Shown piece by piece: positions 1-4,985 of a DNA stretch of 7,313 bases. Under the pieces are notes generated by a model. It made no database searches. It saw only the letters and a program-made list of their open reading frames with translations, and was not told where the DNA came from. The stretch is from contig NZ_JBHEBG010000011.1 of the NCBI RefSeq assembly GCF_046557915.1, forward strand, positions 1 to 7,313. Reading direction: 5' to 3'. This stretch comes from JBHEBG01 sp046557915 (GTDB taxonomy: Bacteria > Bacteroidota > Bacteroidia > Flavobacteriales > Flavobacteriaceae). Made by a program: the position numbers and the translations under genes. Numbering within the stretch: position 1 is the stretch's first letter; every line of letters starts with the position of its first letter.

Positions 1-25
1 CCGTTATCGTCGTACTCTATGTAAA
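1..25 (+). repeat. Right half of a TTTACATA-type folded site, cut by the window edge
   Basis: CTATGTAAA at 17-25 is identical to the last nine bases of the complete site at 206-263. It includes the C that gives the characteristic G at arm position 9 when read on the other strand. The left arm would lie before base 1, so pairing cannot be tested. The inner arm sequence does not match the complete sites, which also vary there. The bases after it do not clearly match the conserved tail of the complete sites. Confidence 0.4.
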
Positions 26-151
26 AAACCAAGTTGCGGCACCGTTTTTTGACCTAATAGGCCGCTAAAATTGTTAAAGAACGTGCCTTAAAGATAGGTG
101 GTATGGGAGGCTTTTCCTACCTTTTTCCGAACAAAGTGAGCAGGGTTTTTG

Positions 152-205
152 TTTACATAAACATGGCTTGCTAAATGGGTTCCCGTTGGGATTGCCAAAG
201 CTATC
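152..205 (+). repeat. Possible degenerate copy of the folded site
   Basis: TTTACATAA at 152-160 matches the first nine bases of the complete sites, including A at position 9. About 45 bases later, CTATCTTTA at 201-209 resembles the expected right end CTATGTAAA and runs into the start of the complete site at 206. The arms pair poorly, roughly 9 of 16 positions in the hand alignment. It may be a decayed site or a chance half-site. Confidence 0.3.
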
Positions 206-283
206 TTTACATAATGCGCTCTTATGGTACTCTGTCCAGGTAGCCATAAGCACACTATGTAAAATAGCCGCTACGGCCAGCGC
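195..283 (+). repeat. Complete folded recombination-site-like element, copy 1
   Basis: The core hairpin is 206-263. The left arm (206-227, 22 bases) starts TTTACATAATGCGC and ends TTATGG. The right arm (244-263, 20 bases) is CCATAAGCACACTATGTAAA. They pair with mismatches at arm positions 9 and 12 and two unpaired bases on the left arm; the 16-base loop can add TAC/GTA pairing. Similarity to copy 2 extends outside the hairpin: CCAAAGCTATC before it (195-205) and ATAGCCGCTACGGCCAGCGC after it (264-283). The architecture resembles an integron attC site, but the outer boxes do not match RYYYAAC/GTTRRRY. There is no T tract, so it is not an ordinary terminator. Its role as a recombination site is inferred. 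Confidence 0.65.
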
Positions 284-439
284 ACACATCGGAACTGCCA
301 AAGGCACTTCATAGGTTTGTTCCGGTAAGATTGGGACTGGTGGATGCTTGGTCGGACGTATGTACGTATGCGCCCTTTCCCAATGTCGGCGGACCGGTTT
401 CCCGCGGTTACGTTTTTAAAGATGGCTAACCGTGGCTGG

Positions 440-465
440 ATCTGGCGCAAAGGCGTTCGCCAGAT
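440..465. repeat. Perfect 8-bp inverted repeat
   Basis: ATCTGGCG at 440-447 is the exact reverse complement of CGCCAGAT at 458-465, with a 10-base loop. An overlapping shorter alternative, GGCG-TT-CGCC, lies at 452-461. An A/T-rich run follows on the plus strand, but there is no clean T tract, so a terminator role is doubtful. Confidence 0.4.
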
Positions 466-525
466 TTAAAAATGATAGGCCAAGCGGCGATTGAGCGTCC
501 CGCAGGAGTAAGCCGTTTGTGGCCA

Positions 526-601
526 CAGACACACATCTCGAAGAAGTAGGTGTTTTTTCATCGGTCTGTCATGACACGCACACATCTTGAATAAGGTTTT
601 T
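526..601 (+). repeat. Two-copy degenerate direct repeat around CACACATCTYGAA
   Basis: ACACACATCTCGAAGAAG in the first unit and CGCACACATCTTGAATAAG in the second share the core CACACATCTYGAAKAAG, and each is soon followed by a run of T. A shorter CGCACACATC also occurs at 281-290. The palindrome TGTCATGACA separates the two units. Function unknown. Confidence 0.35.
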
Positions 602-640
602 AAAGATTGTTAACAGGGAAGAACCGAATGACTTATCTAT

Positions 641-1051
641 TTATATTTCTAGATTTCCATCTTTTAATTTAGTCCTCTTACCCCATAAGTCTTTACGCAT
701 TGATTTTACAGTTTTTATGAATTGCCCGTTTGAAGGCGACGATATAAAATCACGGACATTTTTAATTACATCATCAGGCGCGTATAGTAACATTTCGTAG
801 TATTCGGCTTTTAATGTTTCTTTGAGGTTATCTTTTGAAGTGATGTCAGGATGAGAGTCACGAATAAACATCATATTATCAGGTTTCAGATAAACGTTCA
901 TAAAAATCATTGCTGATTTGTACCGACGAATCTTATGCTCAAACTCAGATGCGGATTTCTCACGTTTTTTATCTAATATATATTTGATGAATAGTGTAGC
1001 AACAGAGCCGAGACCGAACGAGATTAGTGCAACCAGTATATTTTCAGGCAT
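641..1051 (-). CDS. Small single-pass membrane protein of unknown function (cassette gene)
   Basis: This 136-residue protein has one predicted membrane helix at about residues 5-26 (from LVALISFGLGS through FIKYIL). A basic stretch (KKREK) follows directly, which by the positive-inside rule puts the remaining roughly 105 residues in the cytoplasm. That part is rich in charged, probably helical segments, and no catalytic motif is visible. I do not recognise the family. The gene stands alone between two inward-facing copies of the folded repeat and is visibly richer in A+T than the neighbouring recombinase genes, which fits a transferred cassette. The ATG at 1051 is the first start after a possible TAnnTTTG promoter box at 1086-1093; no Shine-Dalgarno sequence is seen, which is normal for Bacteroidota. 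A role in defence or immunity is possible from context only. Confidence 0.7.
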   Translation of the reverse strand: MPENILVALISFGLGSVATLFIKYILDKKREKSASEFEHKIRRYKSAMIFMNVYLKPDNMMFIRDSHPDITSKDNLKETLKAEYYEMLLYAPDDVIKNVRDFISSPSNGQFIKTVKSMRKDLWGKRTKLKDGNLEI

Positions 1052-1085
1052 AACTTGAACTAATTGATTTACTGATACTTTCTTC

Positions 1086-1093
1086 CAAATATA
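1086..1093 (-). promoter_or_regulatory. Candidate -7 promoter box for the cassette gene
   Basis: Read on the minus strand this is TATATTTG, a full match to the Bacteroidota -7 consensus TAnnTTTG, 34 bases upstream of the ATG at 1051. No good TTG element was found at the usual distance, so the call is weak. If real, the cassette gene carries its own promoter. Confidence 0.35.
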
Positions 1094-1115
1094 AGGAAGT
1101 ATGTTTATCGTTTTA

Positions 1116-1201
1116 GCGTTGGCATGGCGGCAATTTTACATAGCGTTATTATGCGCCGTCAGGTGGTAGCATAATGCAACGTTATGTAAACATTGCTTTG
1201 G
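1116..1201 (-). repeat. Complete folded recombination-site-like element, copy 2
   Basis: The core hairpin is 1135-1190. On the plus strand the left arm TTTACATAGCGTTATTATGC (20 bases) pairs with a 22-base right arm that begins GCATAATG and ends CGTTATGTAAA, with one mismatch at position 9 and two extra bases on the right arm; the loop is 14 bases. The 22-base arm with A at position 9 is on the right here and on the left in copy 1, so this copy is in the opposite orientation. Flanks also match copy 1 in reverse: ATTGCCGCCATGCCAACGC (minus strand, 1134-1116) and CCAAAGCAATG (minus strand, 1201-1191). Several stem positions differ from copy 1 while keeping pairing (arm position 10 T-A versus C-G; innermost pair G-C versus C-G). 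This supports selection on the fold. Confidence 0.65.
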
Positions 1202-1389
1202 GCAGGTTTTTATGCATCAGATTTTTCCGTTGGCGTAGCTGATCGGAGTTGCGAGGCACGAGCAAGCTGCAATCTGCTGCAAGTGCGCTGGCGCATAAAA
1301 ATCTGCGGAAGTGTGGCGTGCGGAAGGGTAAAAAGAACAGGGCGAGCCGTGAGGTACGAGCGGCGTGGGCTTTTTGCCCTGGGGACTTT
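1202..1389. other. Structured noncoding stretch between folded site and recombinase gene
   Basis: No gene is supported. Two small hairpins share the same nine-base loop GAGGYACGA but have different stems: TTGC/GCAA (1249-1265) and GCCGT/GCGGC (1346-1364, one G-T pair). In addition TTTTTATGC (1207-1215) and CAGATTTTT (1218-1226) are both complementary to overlapping parts of GCATAAAAATCTG (1293-1305), giving two mutually exclusive long-range pairings. GCTGCAA is directly repeated at 1266-1272 and 1276-1282. Its place between the recombinase genes and the first site is where an attachment site comparable to attI would be expected, but nothing here proves that role. Confidence 0.4.
1328..1381 (-). 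terminator. Likely terminator of the recombinase operon
   Basis: On the minus strand, just after the recombinase stop codon, CAGGGC (1381-1376) can pair with GCCCTG (1343-1338), enclosing the smaller GGGC-AAAAA-GCCC hairpin (1379-1367) and the GAGGYACGA-loop hairpin. The stem is followed by TTCTTTTT. The long enclosed region makes this an unusual terminator, so the exact stopping structure is uncertain. Confidence 0.4.
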
Positions 1390-2277
1390 TCAGTTTATCG
1401 GATGGAAGTTCTCCACGATGTCATGTAGGTTTTCAATATCATTTTGTAAATACTTTTCGGTGGAACTGATGTAGCGATGCCCCGCCATAATCTGGACTTT
1501 TCTAAGACTGTGGATTTTTAGCCAGTTGATGATGATACTTGTCCTAAGTGAAGAACAGCCCCTTACCTTTTGATTGTTCTCTTTCATGTATTTCAATATC
1601 CTACTGGTAATGCTGTGCATCTGGTCAATGCTGCCGAAGAACAGTTTTTCGGGGTTGTTCCCCCTGTCCTTTTCCGACAGATAAGGTCGGGCTTCTTCCA
1701 CATATTGCAATAGCTCCATCATTTGGCAAGGTTGTAGTTTCAAGGTACGTGCATTGCCCCTTCGGGTACTTGGAACATCCACTTTTCCCTTTTTCAGTTG
1801 TAGATGTTCCTCTTGCATGTGGTGCAGCTCCATCACAGTAACGCCTTGGAATACCATCAGCCCAATGACAACTTTATCCCTCAGTTTGCTTGCCCTAAAA
1901 AAAGTGTCGTGGTGCTGCGTTTGGTAACTGTAATAGAGGTCTTCCAGTTCCTCGCTGTCCAATAGTTCGCCGATGGCCTTGGTACGTGTTCCCCGTATGG
2001 TCATATCGGTGGCGGGGTTCTCCATGGCAATATTTTCCTCGATCAGATAATCGTGGTAGAGCTTTATCGCCCGAAGCTCATTGTTGATGGATTGTCGTTC
2101 ATAGCCCTTTTCCGTTTGTAGGTACTTGGTGTATTGCAGCATCTGGGGATAGGTCATCCCGCTTTCTTCGATGCCTTGATTTTTGAGCCAACTCTGTAGC
2201 CGCCTGATTCGTAACAGGTGTACCCTGATGGTGCTTTTGCTGTATCGGTTTTTCAATAGGTATTCGGTAAAATTCAT
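1390..2277 (-). CDS. Degenerate tyrosine recombinase, partner of the upstream recombinase
   Basis: This 295-residue protein has the phage-integrase/Xer layout: a SAM-like N-terminal DNA-binding domain (about 1-90) and a C-terminal catalytic fold (about 105-285). The nucleophile region is present (GHRYISSTEKYLQ, with His267 and Tyr276), as is the second arginine (Arg245). The first arginine motif, normally GLRxxE, reads GVTVME, so Thr147 replaces the arginine. The HxxR motif reads SSLR, so Ser242 replaces the histidine, and the beta-hairpin lysine position appears to be Arg172. Loss of the first arginine usually cripples catalysis in this family, so I infer a structural or regulatory subunit of a mixed complex. 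The ATG overlaps the upstream recombinase stop (ATGA), suggesting translational coupling. The reading frame is intact, which argues against a decayed gene. It is the last gene of the operon and points toward the folded sites. Confidence 0.85.
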   Translation of the reverse strand: MNFTEYLLKNRYSKSTIRVHLLRIRRLQSWLKNQGIEESGMTYPQMLQYTKYLQTEKGYERQSINNELRAIKLYHDYLIEENIAMENPATDMTIRGTRTKAIGELLDSEELEDLYYSYQTQHHDTFFRASKLRDKVVIGLMVFQGVTVMELHHMQEEHLQLKKGKVDVPSTRRGNARTLKLQPCQMMELLQYVEEARPYLSEKDRGNNPEKLFFGSIDQMHSITSRILKYMKENNQKVRGCSSLRTSIIINWLKIHSLRKVQIMAGHRYISSTEKYLQNDIENLHDIVENFHPIN

Positions 2278-3197
2278 AGTTCCTCTTTTATGAGATGTGT
2301 ATATACTTGGGTGCTTTCCAATGAGCTATGTCCTAGGAAGCGGCTTACTGTTTCAATGGCGACCCCGTTTTCCAGTAAGTGGGTGGCAATGCTGTGGCGC
2401 ATCTTGTGGGGCGTTATCCTTCGCTCCATCAATTCGGGATTTCCCGTGGCCTTAATGATGGCACGCAGGCGTAGCTTAAAACTTTGCCCGCCCATCCGTC
2501 CGCCCTGTTGGTTGACAAAAAGGGCTTCGGTCTGGTCGGCCTTGTAGAAGATGGGGCGCCCGTCATAAATGTATTCCTCCAAAATTTCCATGTTATGGTC
2601 ATTAAGGGGTACATGGCGTTCCCTACCGTTCTTCGTCCGACGTGCCAGTATGCGGTTACGGCCAAAGAGCACATCGCCCAGGTTCAGGTGTACGGCCTCA
2701 TTGCGGCGAAGGCCGCAGCTATATAAAACCACTAGCATAGCTCTATCTCGCAGGCATACATGGGGCATTACATAGCTGTGATGTGCCGCCTCGAACATTT
2801 CCCTTATCTCCTCTTGGCTTACGATATCGGTCGCATCGAGTTTATCGGTCTTTTCGGAACGCAGGTGTATCGATAGCGGTCGGGCATTGTGCTTTTTCAG
2901 GTATTCGTTGAAGCGTTTGATCGCGCTGATATGGTTGTTCAGGGTATGGTTGCTGAGCGCACCGCCGTAGCTTTCATTGGGGCGTTGCTTTAGGTACTGG
3001 TAATAATCGGATATGACTTTATATGTAACCGTATCCAGTCCATAGTGTCCATGATTTTCAAGCCAATGGAAGAACTCCCTTAGGTACAGCGGAGAGTATT
3101 TTATGCAGCTTCTGCTATATCCGAGGATACCGAGCCACTCCTTGAAGGAGAGCAGGAACGCTTTATAGGTACGGTTATGTATGGGCAGTTTCTTCAT
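2274..3197 (-). CDS. Tyrosine recombinase (XerC/D-like integrase) with complete catalytic set
   Basis: This 307-residue site-specific recombinase has a SAM-like N-terminal DNA-binding domain (about 10-105) and a catalytic domain (about 125-305). All expected residues are visible: Arg164 in CGLRRNE, Lys189 in the beta-hairpin (TKNGRERHVPL), His264 and Arg267 in HKMRHSIATHLLENG, His290 in FLGHSS and the nucleophile Tyr299 in TQVYTH. Length and motifs fit the XerC/XerD group; the insertion that distinguishes integron IntI was not recognised. The gene is second in the operon, 71 bases after the ATPase gene, and its last codons overlap the next recombinase by 4 bases. A perfect hairpin sits 8 bases before the start codon. 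With the degenerate partner it probably forms a mixed complex, as paired recombinases do in XerC/XerD and Tn554 TnpA/TnpB; this is inference. Candidate targets are the folded repeats at 195-283 and 1116-1201. Confidence 0.93.
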   Translation of the reverse strand: MKKLPIHNRTYKAFLLSFKEWLGILGYSRSCIKYSPLYLREFFHWLENHGHYGLDTVTYKVISDYYQYLKQRPNESYGGALSNHTLNNHISAIKRFNEYLKKHNARPLSIHLRSEKTDKLDATDIVSQEEIREMFEAAHHSYVMPHVCLRDRAMLVVLYSCGLRRNEAVHLNLGDVLFGRNRILARRTKNGRERHVPLNDHNMEILEEYIYDGRPIFYKADQTEALFVNQQGGRMGGQSFKLRLRAIIKATGNPELMERRITPHKMRHSIATHLLENGVAIETVSRFLGHSSLESTQVYTHLIKEEL

Positions 3198-3205
3198 AAT
3201 TGCTT

Positions 3206-3220
3206 GTCGGTGCTACCGAC
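3206..3220 (-). promoter_or_regulatory. Hairpin just upstream of the catalytic recombinase start
   Basis: GTCGGT and ACCGAC form a perfect 6-bp stem with a 3-base loop in the gap between the ATPase and recombinase genes. It ends 8 bases before the ATG at 3197, where it could affect ribosome loading or protect processed mRNA. There is no T run after it, so it is not a standard terminator. Confidence 0.4.
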
Positions 3221-3268
3221 TGTTTTCATGGCCCTTGATGTTTTTTGCAGTTTAGTGGAACAGAGTGG

Positions 3269-4849
3269 TTAACTGGTTCTCTTTCTTTGGGTTGCCCGTT
3301 CCATTTTGGCAGTGGAACGCTTTGGAACATTGGAACGCGGTGAGCCACCGCAAGCATTGATTTCCAATAGGCACTTTTGCAGGGCTTGGGCTATGGCGGC
3401 TTCCAGTTCTTTGTACTCGTCGGGATCTGTTACTTCGTAACGGGTCAGGTGCTCCCCCTTTACCTTTACTTTTTTGATGTAGTTGTTTTCAAGCAGTTGT
3501 TTGTGGTAACGCCATTGGGTGGTCTTTTTTACTTTCAATTTTCTGCGCATTTCAAGGGCGGTAAATCGGGTGGCATGCTTTTTAAGTTCTTCGAGGTAGT
3601 TCCTACATGCGCCCGTGATGATGTCGGATTTGCGAAGCAGTACATCAATGATAAGTTCGTTGGCCTCCTTGATGTCCTCTATGGTGGTTTCAATAAATTC
3701 CTCACCTGTCTGCTGGTCATATTTCTTTTCCCGCCCAAATTGCTTGTAGAAGGTAATCGCCTCGATAAATTGTAGGTAATGGCTGTTCGTTCGTCTTGGT
3801 TTAAAGACCGATCCCGGAAGTTCCAGGTACAGGGCATATGGGTTCACCACTTTTATCGGCTTCAATGACCGTTGTACGTTGCACAACAGATTCGCAGCTT
3901 CGATTTGCTCCTGTTCGTCCAGTTTTCCCGCACTTGCCAAGCGTTGGTAATCCATGATGCGCTTGTCCTGCTCGGCGGATTCGTCGATGTAGAGCAAGAA
4001 GCTTCTATTTGAGTTATCCTCGTAAACCGATTCCTGTGTGGTACAGCCCGCCACCGATACAGGCCCTTCGACAGTTAAATGGATGGTCTTGGTCGTTCCC
4101 TTGGCATCCTTGTGGACGACCGTTTTTGTGATGCGCTTTTTGGATTGGAGTTCACGCAATGGGTACAACACGGATTCCGCCCCGTCCAAATCCTCAATGA
4201 GTATGAGCTTGTGTTGCAGTTCGGTACGGTTGAAGTAGTAAAAGGCGTTGGCCGATAGTACCGTGATCTCGACTTTGTCCTCCTGGGGTATGAGTTCGGC
4301 CACTTTCGATTGTAGGTGCGTTTTTCCGACGCCACTACTGCCCAAGCTGATACAGTGCAATGGGTTGTTGGTCTTTCTGCTCGTAAATATCAGGTACATG
4401 AGCAATCTGTTGGTATGTTCCCCGATGACACCGCTTTTTCCAATGAGTTCGTTCGTTTTCTCCAGTAGGTTTTTCTTCTTTAAAAATGCTTCTGCGGCTC
4501 GCAGTTCACTAGCGGTCATTTCCTTGATTATGGGCTTTGCTGTTTGTTCCTCTAACAATAAGAATCGATGATTCTCGAGTTCCCTTGTCAGTTGTTGCAG
4601 GGTGCGCCTGACGATGGTCGTGCCCACTTCCAACCGTTCGGCGGTTTTTCGCACCAGCCTTTCGGTCTGGTTGTCGTTGTACAGGTCTATCGAGTGCCTG
4701 AGCACATTGTGTTGTTTTAGTTTTTGCAGCGATAAAGTGACCCTTAGGGTCTCGAGCTTGGCGGTCTTGATGCCACCGAGAACGTGGATTTCCAAGTACT
4801 GCGTTTTATAGCCGTAGTTGTTCGGGTTGGTCGTGTCGAGTGCTGGCAT
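3269..4849 (-). CDS. AAA+ family P-loop ATPase with C-terminal winged-helix-like region
   Basis: The protein has 526 residues from the ATG at 4849 (536 from an in-frame TTG at 4879). In ATG numbering: an N-terminal helical region with RHSIDLYNDNQ at about 51-61, Walker A GSSGVGKT at 170-177, Walker B LILIEDLDG at about 215-223, a sensor-1-like GCTT at 268-271 and an arginine-finger candidate in SNRSF at about 282. The C-terminal stretch (about 420-475) looks like a winged helix, followed by a basic tail (KRSTAKMERATQRKRTS). From memory, the N-terminal pattern resembles ATPases encoded with or fused to CHC2/Toprim primases in Bacteroidota; no primase is present here. It may remodel or unwind DNA at recombination sites, but this is inferred from its operon with two recombinases. 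I chose the ATG because the promoter predicts transcription starting almost at the TTG, leaving that codon no leader. Confidence 0.82.
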   Translation of the reverse strand: MPALDTTNPNNYGYKTQYLEIHVLGGIKTAKLETLRVTLSLQKLKQHNVLRHSIDLYNDNQTERLVRKTAERLEVGTTIVRRTLQQLTRELENHRFLLLEEQTAKPIIKEMTASELRAAEAFLKKKNLLEKTNELIGKSGVIGEHTNRLLMYLIFTSRKTNNPLHCISLGSSGVGKTHLQSKVAELIPQEDKVEITVLSANAFYYFNRTELQHKLILIEDLDGAESVLYPLRELQSKKRITKTVVHKDAKGTTKTIHLTVEGPVSVAGCTTQESVYEDNSNRSFLLYIDESAEQDKRIMDYQRLASAGKLDEQEQIEAANLLCNVQRSLKPIKVVNPYALYLELPGSVFKPRRTNSHYLQFIEAITFYKQFGREKKYDQQTGEEFIETTIEDIKEANELIIDVLLRKSDIITGACRNYLEELKKHATRFTALEMRRKLKVKKTTQWRYHKQLLENNYIKKVKVKGEHLTRYEVTDPDEYKELEAAIAQALQKCLLEINACGGSPRSNVPKRSTAKMERATQRKRTS

Positions 4850-4887
4850 GTTATTTCTTATTTCTGAACATATATTCAATATTAATA

Positions 4888-4919
4888 CAAATATATATTT
4901 AAAAATATATTATCGGCAA
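4888..4919 (-). promoter_or_regulatory. Bacteroidota-type promoter of the ATPase-recombinase operon
   Basis: On the minus strand TTG (4919-4917) is followed by a 21-base spacer and TATATTTG (4895-4888), matching TTG-N19-21-TAnnTTTG. Transcription would begin about 4881-4883, giving a leader of some 30 bases before the ATG at 4849. Confidence 0.6.
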
Positions 4920-4935
4920 CACTATTTACGTTACA

Positions 4936-4966
4936 TTGTATAAAATCGGTTATTTGATTAGCTTTG
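4936..4966 (+). promoter_or_regulatory. Bacteroidota-type promoter of the XRE regulator gene
   Basis: TTG (4936-4938), a 20-base spacer and TAGCTTTG (4959-4966) match the TTG-N19-21-TAnnTTTG consensus. Transcription would start about 4972, only some 14 bases before the ATG at 4986. It is divergent from the ATPase promoter, with the two -33 elements 16 bases apart. Confidence 0.6.
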
Positions 4967-4985
4967 ACATATATTTAAAGCCTCT

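Larger units (their letters stand above)
413..614 (+). repeat. Pair of 18-base direct repeats (413-430 and 597-614)
   Basis: TTTTTAAAGATGGCTAAC at 413-430 and TTTTTAAAGATTGTTAAC at 597-614 agree at 16 of 18 bases. They are 184 bases apart and both lie in the noncoding part of the cassette-like segment. Similarity fades quickly outside the 18 bases. Function unknown. Confidence 0.45.
284..640. other. Noncoding part of the cassette-like segment
   Basis: No convincing gene is visible. The longest plus-strand reading with an ATG (344-469, 41 codons) has no family signature. The stretch holds a perfect inverted repeat (440-465), a palindrome TGTCATGACA (567-576) and two pairs of short direct repeats. 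It lies downstream of the minus-strand gene at 641-1051, yet no clear terminator with a T tract was found for that gene. It may be untranslated cassette sequence or the remains of earlier genes. Confidence 0.4.
4870..4979. promoter_or_regulatory. Candidate operator repeats in the divergent promoter region
   Basis: ATATATTCAA (4870-4879), ATATATTTAA (4893-4902) and ATATATTTAA (4969-4978) are three similar 10-base sequences. The second overlaps the -7 box of the ATPase promoter, and the other two lie just past the predicted start of transcription on each side. The second also sits partly within a palindrome AAATATATATTT (4889-4900). Binding by the adjacent XRE regulator would couple both promoters. 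The region is very A/T-rich, so chance repeats are a real risk. Confidence 0.3.

Noticed and set aside
206..263. Classical integron attC site
   Set aside because: The fold is similar, but the end boxes TTTACATA/TATGTAAA do not match RYYYAAC/GTTRRRY and no IntI-type recombinase was recognised. Kept as attC-like only in architecture.
1..283. CRISPR-like array because of repeated TTTACATA motifs
   Set aside because: Spacing is irregular, the repeats are short halves of hairpins in both orientations, and there are no cas genes.
74..307. 77-residue minus-strand reading frame with several cysteines
   Set aside because: It runs straight through the folded site at 206-263 and the conserved tail, has no recognisable domain or promoter, and its composition looks like translated noncoding DNA.
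344..469. 41-codon plus-strand reading frame beginning MLGRTYVRMRPF
   Set aside because: Short, no family signature, no promoter or ribosome site, and its end lies inside a perfect inverted repeat.
206..1190. Folded hairpins as simple transcription terminators
   Set aside because: Neither has a T tract on either strand after the stem, and their flanking sequence is conserved on both sides, which terminators do not need.
1193..1474. 93-residue plus-strand reading frame
   Set aside because: It covers the structured noncoding stretch and the antisense of the degenerate recombinase's 3' end; no domain is seen.
1390..2277. Degenerate recombinase as a pseudogene
   Set aside because: The frame is intact at normal length, the Tyr, second Arg and late His are kept, and the start is coupled to the upstream gene.
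3377..3775. 132-residue plus-strand reading frame, and other frames antisense to the ATPase and recombinases
   Set aside because: They are shadows of well-supported minus-strand genes; the hydrophobic look of this one is what antisense of charged coding sequence gives.
4850..4879. TTG start for the ATPase gene, adding ten residues
   Set aside because: The predicted promoter would start transcription within a few bases of this TTG, and the added residues (NICSEIRNN) look like translated leader; the ATG at 4849 fits better.
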